A DNA stretch of 43,785 nt from Aeromicrobium sp. (GCA_023257515.1 JALRCA010000106.1:1-43785); one strand, 5' to 3'. Shown: positions 1 to 8,474, numbered from the stretch's first letter. Numbers and translations are program-made. The notes: a model not told the origin generated them from the sequence alone.

Positions 1-718
1 CGCCCACGTTGTCGGCGATCGTCGCGGCGTTGCGCGGGTCGTCCTCGGGGATGTTGTTCTCGACCTTGCCCACGAGGTCGGCGCCGACGTCGGCGGCCTT
101 CGTGAAGATGCCGCCGCCGACACGCATGAACATGGCGAGCAGCGCCGCGCCGAAGCCGAAGCCCTCGAGCACCGAGGGCGCGTCGCCCTTGTAGATGAGC
201 ACGGCGCCCGCGGCGCCGAGCAGACCGAGGCCGACGGTCGACATGCCGACCGTGCCGCCGGTACGGAACGCGATCCGCATCGCGGACTCGCGGCCCTCGT
301 TCTCGGCCGCCGCAGCGACGCGCACGTTCGCGCGCACCGCGAGCCACATGCCGAGGTAGCCGATCGTGGCCGAGAACGCAGCACCCAGCAGGAACGCGAC
401 CGACTGGCCGATCGTGATCTTCCAGGAGTAGTCGAGGACCACACGACCGATCAGGACGAGCAGGGCGAACACCGGGACCGCGAACAGACCGAGGGTCCTG
501 AACTGGCGGGCCAGGTAGGCGGACGCGCCCTCCTGGACGGCGCGGCCGATCTCCTGCATCCGCTCCGTGCCCTCGTCTGCTGCGAGGACCTGCGAGCGGA
601 ACAGTGCCGCGAAGATGAGCGCGAGCAGTCCGACACCGGCCACGATCCCGACGATGATCAGGTTCGTGCTGGAGATGTCGACCCCCTCGGCTGCCGCAAC
701 GAGCGTCGCGTCGGCCAT
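1..718 (-). CDS. hppA: Membrane proton-pumping pyrophosphatase (N-terminal part, cut by window edge)
   Basis: Pyrophosphate-hydrolysing, H+-translocating membrane pump that couples PPi hydrolysis to proton export. Only the first ~239 codons are present; the gene runs off the left edge. The reading starts MADATLVAAAEG and holds three hydrophobic segments (about residues 16-36, 66-86 and 98-118). The family hallmarks GGGIFTKAADVGADLVGKVE and NNIPEDDPRNAATIADNVG lie near its end; they form the substrate/Mg-binding loop of H+-PPases. The ATG at 716-718 is preceded by a good GGAGGA ribosome site. The upstream region carries a perfect 17-bp palindrome (764-780). Identity is secure from the motif; ion specificity (K+-independent) is inferred only from what is usual in actinobacteria. 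Confidence 0.95.
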   Translation of the reverse strand, partial: MADATLVAAAEGVDISSTNLIIVGIVAGVGLLALIFAALFRSQVLAADEGTERMQEIGRAVQEGASAYLARQFRTLGLFAVPVFALLVLIGRVVLDYSWKITIGQSVAFLLGAAFSATIGYLGMWLAVRANVRVAAAAENEGRESAMRIAFRTGGTVGMSTVGLGLLGAAGAVLIYKGDAPSVLEGFGFGAALLAMFMRVGGGIFTKAADVGADLVGKVENNIPEDDPRNAATIADNVG

Positions 719-763
719 GTGTTCCTCCAAGCTCTGGGCAGGGATTACCGCGCCCTAACCTGT

Positions 764-780
764 CACGTCAGTGTGACGTG
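764..780. promoter_or_regulatory. Perfect 17-bp palindrome upstream of hppA
   Basis: CACGTCA-GTG-TGACGTG is a perfect inverted repeat (7-bp arms, 3-bp centre) 46 nt upstream of the hppA start. It overlaps a plausible minus-strand -35 (CTGACG), followed 18 nt later by TAATCC. This is the size and position expected of a dimeric repressor or activator site; no regulator is identified. Confidence 0.45.
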
Positions 781-832
781 CACGACACCGGGGTCCGGCA
801 TGCGGACGGTGACGTCCCTCACGGCTCGCCGT

Positions 833-1174
833 TCAGGCGCCGGCGGCCCGCGCCTCGTCGACCGATCCGTGCAGCCCGAACACCTTGTCCAGCCCCGTGA
901 TCTGGAAGATCTTCAGGATCCGCTCGTGGGTGCACACGATGTCGAGGGAGCCGCCGTCGGCCCGGACGCGCTTGAGCGCCCCGACCAGCACGCCGAGCCC
1001 CGTCGAGTCCAGGAACTCGACCTTCTCGACGTCGATGATGAGTCGCAGGGCGCCGTCCGCGACGGCGTTGACCACGGCCTCGCGCAAGCGCGGAGCGGTG
1101 TACACGTCGATCTCGCCGCCGACCTCGATGATCTCGAACGGCGGATCCGTGCGCCTGCTGAGCGCGAGCTCCAT
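833..1174 (-). CDS. STAS-domain anti-sigma factor antagonist
   Basis: A 113-residue single-domain STAS protein of the SpoIIAA/RsbV family. Such proteins bind an anti-sigma kinase and are controlled by phosphorylation of a conserved Ser/Thr. The hallmark [13 protein letters not shown] is present, with Ser57 of DSTGLG as the expected phosphosite. The start was set at MELALSRR (1172-1174) because a GGAAGGGAG ribosome site lies just upstream; a longer in-frame start at 1216 lacks one. No RsbW-type kinase or sigma factor lies beside it, so the partner is unknown. It is divergent from the helicase gene. Confidence 0.88.
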   Translation of the reverse strand: MELALSRRTDPPFEIIEVGGEIDVYTAPRLREAVVNAVADGALRLIIDVEKVEFLDSTGLGVLVGALKRVRADGGSLDIVCTHERILKIFQITGLDKVFGLHGSVDEARAAGA

Positions 1175-1281
1175 CGGCTCTCCCTTCCGGTGGTCGATCC
1201 CACCATGCCAGAACACGTCCTGTCGCGCCGGTCGTCCCAGGCACGTCCGTCCGTGTGGGTGGGCGCTGGGACAATGACGCG

Positions 1282-3582
1282 GTGCCGTACGACGACCTGC
1301 TCGCCCGCCATGGCGACCGCGTGCTGCACGTCGAGCACCTGCCGGCGCGCGAGGCCGTCGTCGAGCCGTGGCCGGAGTGGGTCGAGCCGCGCGTCCGGGC
1401 CGCGTTCGAGGCCGAGGGCGTCGCCACCTTGTGGGGCCACCAGGCCGAGGCGTTGCGGCACCTGCGCGAAGGCCAGGACGTCGTGGTCTCGACCGGTACC
1501 GCCTCGGGCAAGTCGCTCGTGTTCCAGGTGCCGGCGCTCGACGCGCTGGCCCGCGGCCGCCAGGGCGCCGCGCTGCAGGGCCACCGCGCCCCGACCGTGC
1601 TCTACCTGGCGCCGACCAAGGCGCTCGCGGGCGACCAGCTGCGCCGTCTCGCGGGCGTCCGCGAGCTGGGCCGGTTCACCACCGTCGACGGCGACGACTC
1701 CCGCGAGCAGCGCACGTGGGCGCGGGACCACGCCGACTGGGTGCTGACCAATCCCGACACCCTGCACCACTCGATCCTGCCGTCGCACGCGCGCTGGACC
1801 CGCCTGCTCGCGGGTCTGCGCTACGTCGTCGTCGACGAGTGCCACCACTACCGCGGGGTCTTCGGCGCCCACGTGGCCCACGTGCTGCGTCGCCTGCTGC
1901 GGGTGTGCGAGCACTACGGCAGCTCGCCCCAGGTCGTCCTCACGTCGGCGACGGTGGCCGACCCCGCTCGCACGGCCCACGCGCTCGTCGGCCGTCCGGT
2001 CCGGGCGGTCACCGACGACGCGTCGCCGCACGCCGGCCGCACGATCGCGGTCTGGGAGCCGCCGCTCGTGGGCGCGCACCACCCGTCCCAGCCGCCGACG
2101 CGGCGATCGGCCACGACCGAGGCCGCCGAGCTGCTCACCGACCTCGCCGTCGCCGGCACGCGCACCCTCGTGTTCGTGCGCTCACGACGTGGGGCGGAGC
2201 ACGTCGCACAACGCGCCCAGCAGCGCCTCGACGAGGTCGATCCCGAGCTGCGTGACCGCGTCGCCACCTACCGCGGCGGCTACCTGCCCGAGGAGCGACG
2301 CGCGCTCGAGGACCGACTGCGCGGCGGGGAGCTGCTGGGCCTGGCCACGACCAACGCCCTCGAGCTCGGCATCGACGTCGCGGGGCTCGACGCCGTGGTC
2401 ACGGTCGGGTTCCCGGGCACCCGCGCGGCGTTCTGGCAGCAGATGGGGCGGGCCGGGCGCGCCGGGCGGGAGTCGCTCGGTGTCCTCGTGGCCCGCGACG
2501 AGCCACTCGACACGTTCCTCGCGCACCACCCCGAGGCCCTCCTGGGCGCGCCCATCGAGGCCACCGTGCTCGACCCCGACAACCCGTACGTGCTCGGCCC
2601 GCACCTCGCGGCCGCGGCCCAGGAGCTGCCCCTGCGCGACGACGAGCTCGACCGGTTCGGGCCGCGGGCGCGCGAGGGCGTGCAGGCGCTGGCCGACGCC
2701 GGGTGGTTGCGGCGTCGTGAGGCCGGCTGGTTCTGGACGCGTCGCGACCGGGCCGCCACGCTGGCCGACCTGCGCTCCAGCGGTGGCGCACCCGTCCAGA
2801 TCGTGGACGGGCCGACCGGTCGCCTCGTGGGCACCGTCGACGCCGGCACGGCGGACTCGACCGTGCACGACGGCGCGGTCTACGTGCACCAGGGTCAGGT
2901 CCACGTCGTCGACGCCTACGACGTCGAGGACGCCGTCGCGGTCGTGCACGCCGAGGACCCGGGCTACTCCACGTCCGCCAGCTCCACGACCCAGATCGAT
3001 GTCGTCGACACGCGCTCCACCACGTCGTGGGGGCGGGCCGCGCTCCACCTGGGCACGGTCGACGTCACGAGCCAGGTCACGTCGTTCCGTCGGCAGACGC
3101 CCGAAGGATGCAACCTCGGCGACGAGCCGCTCGACCTGCCGCCGCGGACGCTGCGCACGAGTGCCGTGTGGTGGACGCTCGCCCCGGGTGCGGTCGCCGA
3201 CGCCCTCGCCGAGGCCGACGTTCCCGGGGCGGCCCACGCGGCCGAGCACGCCGCGATCGGCATGCTGCCGCTGCTCGCGACGTGCGACCGGTGGGACCTC
3301 GGCGGCGTGTCCACCGCGATGCACGCCGACACCGGCACGCTCACGATCTTCGTCCACGACGCCTATCCCGGCGGTGCCGGCTTCGCCGAGCGCGGGCACG
3401 AGGTCGCGTCCCGCTGGCTGCGGGTCACCCGCGACGCCATCGTCGCGTGCGAGTGCCCGCGCGGCTGCCCGTCGTGCGTCTACTCCCCCAAGTGCGGCAA
3501 CGGCAACGAGCCGCTCGACAAGGCTGGAGCGGTCGCCCTGCTCGAGGCCCTCCTCGACGGAGCACCGGCCGACCCAGCCTGA
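1282..3582 (+). CDS. DECH-box helicase with DUF1998 domain (MrfA/YprA type)
   Basis: Superfamily-2 helicase of 766 residues. Domain 1 has Walker A TGTASGKS (residues 71-78) and a DECH box (185-188). Domain 2 contains [20 protein letters not shown] and [11 protein letters not shown] (motif VI). The C-terminus is the DUF1998/MZB region with the cysteine cluster [16 protein letters not shown], a zinc-binding signature. Bacillus MrfA, of the same family, acts in repair of mitomycin lesions; that role here is inference, and no MrfB partner is in the window. The GTG at 1282 is preferred: GACAAT at 1270-1275 followed by 6 nt fits a leaderless start. An in-frame GTG at 1255 is the alternative. The family is a conserved neighbour of Tad-like genes in actinobacteria. 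Confidence 0.9.
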   Translation: MPYDDLLARHGDRVLHVEHLPAREAVVEPWPEWVEPRVRAAFEAEGVATLWGHQAEALRHLREGQDVVVSTGTASGKSLVFQVPALDALARGRQGAALQGHRAPTVLYLAPTKALAGDQLRRLAGVRELGRFTTVDGDDSREQRTWARDHADWVLTNPDTLHHSILPSHARWTRLLAGLRYVVVDECHHYRGVFGAHVAHVLRRLLRVCEHYGSSPQVVLTSATVADPARTAHALVGRPVRAVTDDASPHAGRTIAVWEPPLVGAHHPSQPPTRRSATTEAAELLTDLAVAGTRTLVFVRSRRGAEHVAQRAQQRLDEVDPELRDRVATYRGGYLPEERRALEDRLRGGELLGLATTNALELGIDVAGLDAVVTVGFPGTRAAFWQQMGRAGRAGRESLGVLVARDEPLDTFLAHHPEALLGAPIEATVLDPDNPYVLGPHLAAAAQELPLRDDELDRFGPRAREGVQALADAGWLRRREAGWFWTRRDRAATLADLRSSGGAPVQIVDGPTGRLVGTVDAGTADSTVHDGAVYVHQGQVHVVDAYDVEDAVAVVHAEDPGYSTSASSTTQIDVVDTRSTTSWGRAALHLGTVDVTSQVTSFRRQTPEGCNLGDEPLDLPPRTLRTSAVWWTLAPGAVADALAEADVPGAAHAAEHAAIGMLPLLATCDRWDLGGVSTAMHADTGTLTIFVHDAYPGGAGFAERGHEVASRWLRVTRDAIVACECPRGCPSCVYSPKCGNGNEPLDKAGAVALLEALLDGAPADPA

Positions 3583-3606
3583 CACCGGAGCGGTCGTCGA
3601 GGCACC

Positions 3607-4374
3607 ATGGAGCCGATGACCCTGGCACACGACGACCTCGGCCCGAGGCGCGGCCACCCCGTCCTGCTGATCCACTCGACCGTCTGCGACCGCCGCATGT
3701 GGGACCCCCTGGTCGAGCCGCTGCTCGCGGCCGGCCTGCGGGTGCTGCGCTGCGACCAGCGGGGCTACGGGGACTCCCCCGTGCCGACCGAGTCCTGGAA
3801 CGACGCCGACGACGTCGTCGCGCTGCTGGACCACGCGGGGGTCGAACGGGTCTCGCTCGTCGGCGCGTCCGGCGGCGGCGAGGTCGCCGTCGAGCTGGCG
3901 GCGACGTCGCCCGAGCGGATCTCGTCGCTGCTGCTGCTGTGCTCGGCGCTGGCCGACCACGTACCGAGCGACGTGCTGCGGGCGTTCGGCGCACGCGAGG
4001 ACGAGCTGCTGGACTCCGGCGACCTCGACGGCGCGACCGCACTGAACGTCGAGACGTGGCTCGGTCCCGAGGCCGATGCCGACGTGCGTCGCCTCGTGGC
4101 ACTCATGCAGCGTCACGTGTTCGAGGTCCAGACCGATCCGTCCGTCGTCCGGGTGCGGCCCCGCACCCGGGAGGTCCGCCTGGCGGACGTCTCGGCTCCC
4201 ACGCTCGCGATCTCGGGCGAGCACGACCTCCCCGACTTCCGCACCATGGCCGAGCGCGTGGGCGCCGAGGTGCCGGGAGCACGGCACGTCCACCTCGACT
4301 GGGCCGGCCACCTGCCGAGCCTGGAGCGTCCCGCGGAGGTCGCGGGACTCGTGGTCGAGCACGCGAGGCCCTGA
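3607..4374 (+). CDS. Alpha/beta-fold hydrolase
   Basis: A 255-residue single-domain alpha/beta hydrolase. The nucleophile elbow GASGG (residues 86-90) gives Ser88. The acid is probably Asp207 (GEHD) and the base His235 (AGHLP), so the triad is complete. The oxyanion region is LLIHSTVCDRRMW and the strand-3 motif is CDQRGYGDS. There is no signal peptide, so it is cytoplasmic. Substrate cannot be told from sequence. It starts 24 nt after the helicase stop on the same strand and is probably co-transcribed. The ATG at 3607 has GAGG 4 nt upstream; an in-frame ATG at 3616 is also possible. Confidence 0.85.
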   Translation: MEPMTLAHDDLGPRRGHPVLLIHSTVCDRRMWDPLVEPLLAAGLRVLRCDQRGYGDSPVPTESWNDADDVVALLDHAGVERVSLVGASGGGEVAVELAATSPERISSLLLLCSALADHVPSDVLRAFGAREDELLDSGDLDGATALNVETWLGPEADADVRRLVALMQRHVFEVQTDPSVVRVRPRTREVRLADVSAPTLAISGEHDLPDFRTMAERVGAEVPGARHVHLDWAGHLPSLERPAEVAGLVVEHARP

Positions 4375-4433
4375 GCCCCCGGTTCCGCGGACGGGACACG
4401 AACCGGCCAGGAAGGACCCTGGCTCGGTTCGTC

Positions 4434-4456
4434 GACCCTTCGACAGGCTCAGGGTC
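4434..4456. repeat. REP-like dispersed palindromic element
   Basis: A 6-bp inverted repeat (GACCCT / AGGGTC) encloses TCGACAGGCTC. The core CCTTCGACAGGCTCAGGG resembles, from memory, a palindromic word found in many copies in unrelated high-GC bacterial genomes. It lies between two convergent genes and supplies the stop codon of the minus-strand TadE-like gene (4449-4451). It could serve as a weak bidirectional terminator. Confidence 0.6.
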
Positions 4457-4862
4457 CGTGGATCGGCCAAGCACGGCTGCCCGCTTCTTCGACGGGAGGG
4501 GGTCGGTCCTGGGTGACGTAGTCGGCGGGCGCGGCGCGGGCGAGACCGTGCGCGGTCCACGAACCGCCCCACAGCAGGCGCTGGCGCGAGGAGGTGCGGA
4601 CGGTCGCCACGGCCAGGTCGAGTCGGCAGCCCACGACGGTCGAGCCGTTGCGACGCGCGACCCGGTGCGCCGCCGCGCAACCGTCCTGGCCCGCTGCGGC
4701 GGCCTGGCTGCCGGCGAGGGCGGCGAGATCGGCCGCGGCCTCGACCTGGTGGCGGAACCTGACGAGCGCCATGGCCTGCCACGCCACGACGGCCACCACC
4801 AGGGCGAGCACGGTCGCCGTCATGACGTGGACCGTGCTCGAGCCGGACTCCGGGCGGGTCAC
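4449..4862 (-). CDS. TadE-like protein of the helicase/secretion neighbourhood (Rv3654c type)
   Basis: A 137-residue protein with a short N-terminus, one hydrophobic segment (about residues 14-34, MTATVLALVVAVVAWQAMAL), then an alanine-rich helix with DLAALAGSQAA. This is the layout of TadE-like minor pilins found beside DECH helicases. The GTG start overlaps the stop of the preceding gene (GTGA, 4859-4862), as elsewhere in this operon. The pilin-type Glu at +5 after Gly is replaced by His (G-SSTVH), so processing by a prepilin peptidase is doubtful. The last residues and the stop codon lie next to or inside a REP-like element, so the native C-terminus may have been altered. It is the last gene of the tad operon. 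Confidence 0.75.
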   Translation of the reverse strand: MTRPESGSSTVHVMTATVLALVVAVVAWQAMALVRFRHQVEAAADLAALAGSQAAAAGQDGCAAAHRVARRNGSTVVGCRLDLAVATVRTSSRQRLLWGGSWTAHGLARAAPADYVTQDRPPPVEEAGSRAWPIHGP

Positions 4863-5203
4863 GGCTGCTCGTCCGCCGCCACGGCGTGGGCGTGGAGTCG
4901 ACGCGTGCCCACGTGCGGCAGGAACGGCAGGCCGGCCCGGACGGTGGCACGGACCTCGACCAGCCCCTGGGCCCGCCTGACCCGGATCGTCGTCCCGTCG
5001 GGCGCCTGCGAACGCGCGAGCCGCTCCGCGGACGCCACGGGCTCGCCGCGTGCGACGACGCGGGCTGCCTCGCGCGTCGCGTCGCTCAACCGCACCTGCG
5101 CGATGCCGAGGGCCGAGCACCACAGCAGCGCGAGGCCCAGCACCAGCACGAACGGCGCGACGACCGCCGCCTCGGCGGTCACCATGCCACGCTCGCGCGT
5201 CAT
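4859..5203 (-). CDS. TadE-family pseudopilin (Rv3655c type)
   Basis: A 114-residue TadE-like protein. The N-terminus MTRERG-MVTAEAAVV fits a class III prepilin leader: short basic segment, Gly at -1, Glu at +5. It is followed by the hydrophobic helix VVAPFVLVLGLALLWCSALG (residues 13-33). The C-terminal half is a small beta-rich extracytoplasmic domain (TIRVRRAQGLVEVRATVRAG). Such minor pilins assist assembly of Tad/Flp fibres. The ATG overlaps the stop of the pilin gene upstream (ATGA, 5200-5203), so it is translationally coupled. Confidence 0.82.
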   Translation of the reverse strand: MTRERGMVTAEAAVVAPFVLVLGLALLWCSALGIAQVRLSDATREAARVVARGEPVASAERLARSQAPDGTTIRVRRAQGLVEVRATVRAGLPFLPHVGTRRLHAHAVAADEQP

Positions 5204-5427
5204 CGACGGCCCACCCGGGGGAACCCGCCGAGCCGGTCGCGCACGAGCTCCACGAGGGTGAAGGGCTCGAGTGCCCCGCGCAACAGCTCCTCGACCAGGT
5301 CGGGGAACCAGTCGGTGCGCGCGAGCGAGATCAGCGCGGCGCCGCAGGCCGCGGCGCCGAGCGTGCCGACGGCGTACTCGGACGTGGCGGTACCCCGCTC
5401 GTCACGACGGGGGGACGGTCGGTCCAT
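5200..5427 (-). CDS. Flp-like pilin, DUF4244 family (copy 2)
   Basis: A 75-residue pilin-like protein. It has a basic leader MDRPSPRRDERG, then the prepilin signature G-TATSE-YAVG (Glu at +5 after the cleavage Gly) and a hydrophobic helix VGTLGAAACGAALISLA. The tail TDWFPDLVEELLRG is extended by ~15 residues compared with copy 1. It is a clear paralogue of the 5495-5698 product: RDERG, TSEYAVGTLGA and DWF-DLV are shared. The start at 5425-5427 has GAGG a few bases upstream; longer in-frame starts have none. It is likely a structural or minor subunit of the Tad fibre. No prepilin peptidase gene is in the window. Confidence 0.8.
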   Translation of the reverse strand: MDRPSPRRDERGTATSEYAVGTLGAAACGAALISLARTDWFPDLVEELLRGALEPFTLVELVRDRLGGFPRVGRR

Positions 5428-5494
5428 GCAACAGGCCTCTCTGGTCGACGTGGTCCACGGGAGCGGCCGGGGCGACCCGACCGCTCCCACCGGT

Positions 5495-5698
5495 TCAGAG
5501 CCCGGGGATCAGGTTCGGGATGTTGTCGAGCACGTCGCGCACGAGGTCGCCGAACCAGTCGGACTGACCGATCTTGACCAGGACGCCGCCGATGGTGCAG
5601 GCACCGAGCGTGCCCACGGCGTACTCCGAGGTGGACATGCCGCGCTCGTCGCGGCGCCTCGAGCGACGGACGGCACGGGCGAGCAGGGACTTCTTCAT
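5495..5698 (-). CDS. Flp-like pilin, DUF4244 family (copy 1)
   Basis: A 67-residue pilin-like protein, probably the major Flp subunit. The leader MKKSLLARAVRRSRRRDERG is strongly basic. Cleavage is expected at G-MSTSE with Glu at +5, then the helix YAVGTLGACTIGGVLVKIG and a short tail ending NLIPGL. A very strong AGGAGG ribosome site sits 7 nt before the ATG, the best in this operon and consistent with high expression of a major pilin. A 133-nt gap separates it from tadC and holds paired TGTGGAC motifs, so it may have its own promoter. Its paralogue follows 67 nt downstream. Confidence 0.85.
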   Translation of the reverse strand: MKKSLLARAVRRSRRRDERGMSTSEYAVGTLGACTIGGVLVKIGQSDWFGDLVRDVLDNIPNLIPGL

Positions 5699-5774
5699 GG
5701 AGGACCTCCTGAGTGGGTGGTGTGTCGTCAGGAGATGGCGGCCCGCGGGTGCGGTCCGGGGTGCTCGTGCGGCC

Positions 5775-5814
5775 CCTGTGGACGACGGGTGGGGCTCGAG
5801 CGGCGGTGTGGACA
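5775..5814. promoter_or_regulatory. Paired TGTGGAC motif upstream of the pilin genes
   Basis: CCTGTGGACG (5775-5784) and GGTGTGGACA (5805-5814) start exactly 30 bp apart, about three helical turns. The same pairing at the same spacing occurs upstream of the first tad gene (9558-9597). Candidate operator for coordinated control of the pilus locus; the binding protein is unknown. Confidence 0.4.
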
Positions 5815-5844
5815 GGGTCACGGGGTCAGGGTCACGGGGTCAGG
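5813..5844. repeat. 14-bp tandem duplication over the tadC stop codon
   Basis: CAGGGTCACGGGGT occurs twice back to back (5813-5826 and 5827-5840), followed by CAGG of a partial third copy. The minus-strand stop codon of tadC (5832-5834) lies in the second copy. Copy-number change would alter the 3' end or spacing but not the body of TadC. Confidence 0.6.
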
Positions 5845-6527
5845 TCGAGCCCCGCGAAGACGCCGAGCAGGGTCGGCGCGATCCCGATGCAGAAGAAGGC
5901 CGGCAGGAAGCACAGTCCGAGCGGGGCGGCGGTGCGCACCCCGACCCGTCGGGCCCGCTCACGTCGTGCGCCGCGGGCGACCCGACGCTGTTCCGCAGCC
6001 ACCTGCTCGACGACGCGAGCGACGGGCATGCCCGAGGACTGCGCCCGACGGAAGGCGCGGCCGAGCGCTCCGAGCACGGGGTGCGTCCCCAGCCTCTCCC
6101 ACACCGCTGCGGGGTCGCCGGTGACCTGGAGCCGCGACGCGACGAGGCCGAGCTCGGTCGCCAGGGGCTCCGGGCAGACCCCCGCGACGAGCTCGACGGC
6201 CGGCCCGGGCGAACGACCCGCGTCGAGCACCGCGACGACGAGCTCCAGCGCGGTGGGCAGCTGCGCGACCATCGCCTCGCGTCGGCGACGTTCGGCGGAG
6301 GACTCGAGCCTCGTGACCGCGCCACGCGCCGCCGGGGTGGCACCGAGCGCCACGACGAGACCGGCGACCGGCCCCAGGAGCAGGAGACACGCGAGGGGCA
6401 CCAGGAGCGTGACCGCGAGGACCGGGTCCGGTCCGTGTCGGGCCGCGCGGACGGTCCGCAGGCGTCGGACCGACGGCCCCGGGACCAGGAGGGCCACCGC
6501 GAGGGTCACGAACAGGGCGCTGACCAC
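5832..6527 (-). CDS. tadC: TadC-like inner-membrane pilus assembly protein (T2SS F family)
   Basis: A 231-residue GspF/TadC-type integral membrane protein. Hydrophobic segments lie at about residues 2-16 and 36-66 and near the C-terminus (GLCFLPAFFCIGIAPTLLG). The cytoplasmic part is the helical T2SSF domain, with LPTALELVVAVLDAGRSPGPAV and FRRAQSSGMPVARVV. With TadB it forms the platform driven by TadA. The GTG start at 6525-6527 lies 4 nt after the tadB stop, arguing for translational coupling. Shorter than TadC of Gram-negative systems but usual for actinobacteria. Confidence 0.85.
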   Translation of the reverse strand: MVSALFVTLAVALLVPGPSVRRLRTVRAARHGPDPVLAVTLLVPLACLLLLGPVAGLVVALGATPAARGAVTRLESSAERRRREAMVAQLPTALELVVAVLDAGRSPGPAVELVAGVCPEPLATELGLVASRLQVTGDPAAVWERLGTHPVLGALGRAFRRAQSSGMPVARVVEQVAAEQRRVARGARRERARRVGVRTAAPLGLCFLPAFFCIGIAPTLLGVFAGLDLTP

Positions 6528-6531
6528 GGCG

Positions 6532-7329
6532 TCAGGCGGAGCCCGCGTCGGCGAGCCGGTCGACCCACCACGTCCCGAGGCACGCCAGGGCGGCGCCGGC
6601 GGCGAGGCAGGCGGCACCTGCCGACGTCGCCGTCAGCACGCGGATCGGATCGGCGCCGAGACCCGCCCCGAGCGCGAGGCCCAGCACCGGCAGCCCCGCC
6701 ATCAGCCGGCCGGTCGCGCGTGCCGGTGCGGCCTCGGCCTCAGCCTCTCGCCGCACGTCCAGCTCCTCGCGCAGGCCCACCCCGAGACGCTCGAGCACGT
6801 CGGCCAGGGGCGCGCCCGTCCGCTCGGCGACGTCCCAGGCCGCCGCGACGTCCGCGAGAGCCTCGGCGCCCTCCGGTCGTGCCAGGGCGCGCAGTGCCGC
6901 GCCCACGTCCCCGCCCGAGCGGATCGCGGCCGAGGCCCCCGCGAGGACGGGGACGTCCAGCGCGACGGCAGCGACGGCCTCCTCCGGCAGGGCCCCGGCC
7001 CTGAGCTCGCCCCCCAGCAGGTCGAGCGCGTCGGCGACCGAGGCACGTCGCTCGGCCACGGCGGTCCGGCGGCGGCCGGCCACGACGGTCCGCGTGGCGA
7101 ACGCGGCGACACCCGCGGCGACGAGCACCACGACGAGCAGAGGACCGTCGACGCTCATGAGGCCGACACCCGCGACGACGACCAGGAGCAGTCGTGCTGG
7201 GCTCCGCCGGGCCCCGACGACCGGTCTCGTGAGCGCCAGCCGGTGGCGTGCGACCAGCCCCGGAGCGGGCCACCGCAGCAGGAGCGCGAGCGTGGTCCCG
7301 AGCGCGGCGACGAGGGCCCACGGACTCAT
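6532..7329 (-). CDS. tadB: TadB-like inner-membrane pilus assembly protein
   Basis: A 265-residue T2SS F-family protein and partner of TadC. It has N-terminal hydrophobic segments (residues 2-20 and 42-72), then a helical domain with VADALDLLGGELRAGALPEEAV and WDVAERTGAPLADVLERLG. Two C-terminal membrane segments follow (LMAGLPVLGLALGAGLG; SAGAACLAAGAALACLGTWW). The ATG at 7327-7329 overlaps the tadA stop (ATGA). The order tadA-tadB-tadC with overlaps is standard for Tad loci. Confidence 0.88.
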   Translation of the reverse strand: MSPWALVAALGTTLALLLRWPAPGLVARHRLALTRPVVGARRSPARLLLVVVAGVGLMSVDGPLLVVVLVAAGVAAFATRTVVAGRRRTAVAERRASVADALDLLGGELRAGALPEEAVAAVALDVPVLAGASAAIRSGGDVGAALRALARPEGAEALADVAAAWDVAERTGAPLADVLERLGVGLREELDVRREAEAEAAPARATGRLMAGLPVLGLALGAGLGADPIRVLTATSAGAACLAAGAALACLGTWWVDRLADAGSA

Positions 7330-8474
7330 CGCTCGACCCCGGCCACCGCGACCAGTCGGTCCCAGCCCGGACCGATGCGCCAGAGGTCGTGCTCGCGTCG
7401 TGCCGCGGTCACCGGCACGACCTGACCGCCCCTCGCCTCGAGCACCGCGATCTCGTGCAGACGCCGCAGGCCGCCGGGCCCCCGCGCGAGGTGGAGGACG
7501 ACGTCGAGCGCCGAGCCCAGCTGGCTGTGCACGGCGTCGCGCGTCAGCCCCGCGGCGACGCCGAGAGCCTCGAACCGCGCCGGCACGTCGTGGGCCGAGT
7601 TGGCGTGCACGGTGCCGCAGCCGCCCTCGTGACCGGTGTTCATCGCCGCGAGCAGGTCGACGACCTCCGCTCCCCGCACCTCGCCAACGACGAGCCGGTC
7701 CGGTCGCATGCGCAACGCCTGACGCACGAGGTCGCGCACCGTCACCCGCCCGGCGCCCTCGACGTTGGCGGGCCGGGCCTCGAGGCCCACGACGTGGGGA
7801 TGGTCGGGGCGCAGCTCGGTGGAGTCCTCGACCACGACGATCCGCTCGCTGGCCGACACGCGACCGAGCAGTGCCGCGAGCAGCGTCGTCTTGCCGGACC
7901 CCGTCCCGCCCGTCACGACGAACGCGGCCCGGGAGGCGACCACGTGCTCCAGCCACGCGACCGATCGGTCGTCGACCATGCCGACGGCGTGCAGGTCGTC
8001 GAGCGAGAAGGCCCGCCGCGACGGCACCCGCATCGACACGACGGTGCCGGGCCGGGCGACGGGCGCGAGCACGGCGTGCAGCCTCGTCCCGTCGGCGAGG
8101 CGCGCGTCGACCCAGGGCGAGGCGTCGTCGAGGCGACGACCGGCTGCGGCGGCCAGTCGCTGGGCGAGACGCCGGACGGCCGCGTCGTCGGCGAAGGTCA
8201 CGTCGTGACGCTCCAAGCCCCTGCCCCGGTCGACGAACACCTGGTCGGCCCCGTTGACGAGCACGTCCGTCACGCCCTCCAGGCGGAGCAGCGGCTCGAG
8301 GGGGCCGGCGCCGATCGTCTCCGAGCGCAGACGGTCCACGAGCGCCAGCACCGTGGCGCTGCCGTGGAGCCCGGGCTCCTCGCGCAGGGCCTCCGCGACC
8401 GAGACCGGGGTGACCTCGAGCGCTCCCTCGGCGAGTCGCCGACGCACGCGCTCGAGCAGGTCCGCGGCGCTCAC
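7326..8474 (-). CDS. tadA: TadA/CpaF-family secretion ATPase
   Basis: A 382-residue hexameric ATPase that powers Flp pilus assembly at the cytoplasmic face. Seen: Walker A GGTGSGKT (residues 189-196), an Asp-box region IVVVEDSTELRP, Walker B-like DRLVVGEVRG, and the His-box MNTGHEGGCGTVHANSA. The N-terminal domain has TDVLVNGADQVFVDRG and DGTRLHAVLAPVA, typical of CpaF. The GTG at 8474 overlaps the stop of the Ssd-like gene (GTGA); a longer in-frame start at 8543 would sit deep inside that gene and is less likely. One ATPase in the locus suggests it drives both extension and any retraction. Confidence 0.93.
   Translation of the reverse strand: MSAADLLERVRRRLAEGALEVTPVSVAEALREEPGLHGSATVLALVDRLRSETIGAGPLEPLLRLEGVTDVLVNGADQVFVDRGRGLERHDVTFADDAAVRRLAQRLAAAAGRRLDDASPWVDARLADGTRLHAVLAPVARPGTVVSMRVPSRRAFSLDDLHAVGMVDDRSVAWLEHVVASRAAFVVTGGTGSGKTTLLAALLGRVSASERIVVVEDSTELRPDHPHVVGLEARPANVEGAGRVTVRDLVRQALRMRPDRLVVGEVRGAEVVDLLAAMNTGHEGGCGTVHANSAHDVPARFEALGVAAGLTRDAVHSQLGSALDVVLHLARGPGGLRRLHEIAVLEARGGQVVPVTAARREHDLWRIGPGWDRLVAVAGVER

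Noticed and set aside
913-2082. Long minus-strand open frame across the STAS and helicase genes
   Set aside because: Arg/Gly/Ala-rich shadow of the real genes in a high-GC genome; no domain seen.
2182-4950. 922-codon minus-strand frame
   Set aside because: Antisense to the helicase and hydrolase, low-complexity composition; the opposite strand has clear catalytic motifs.
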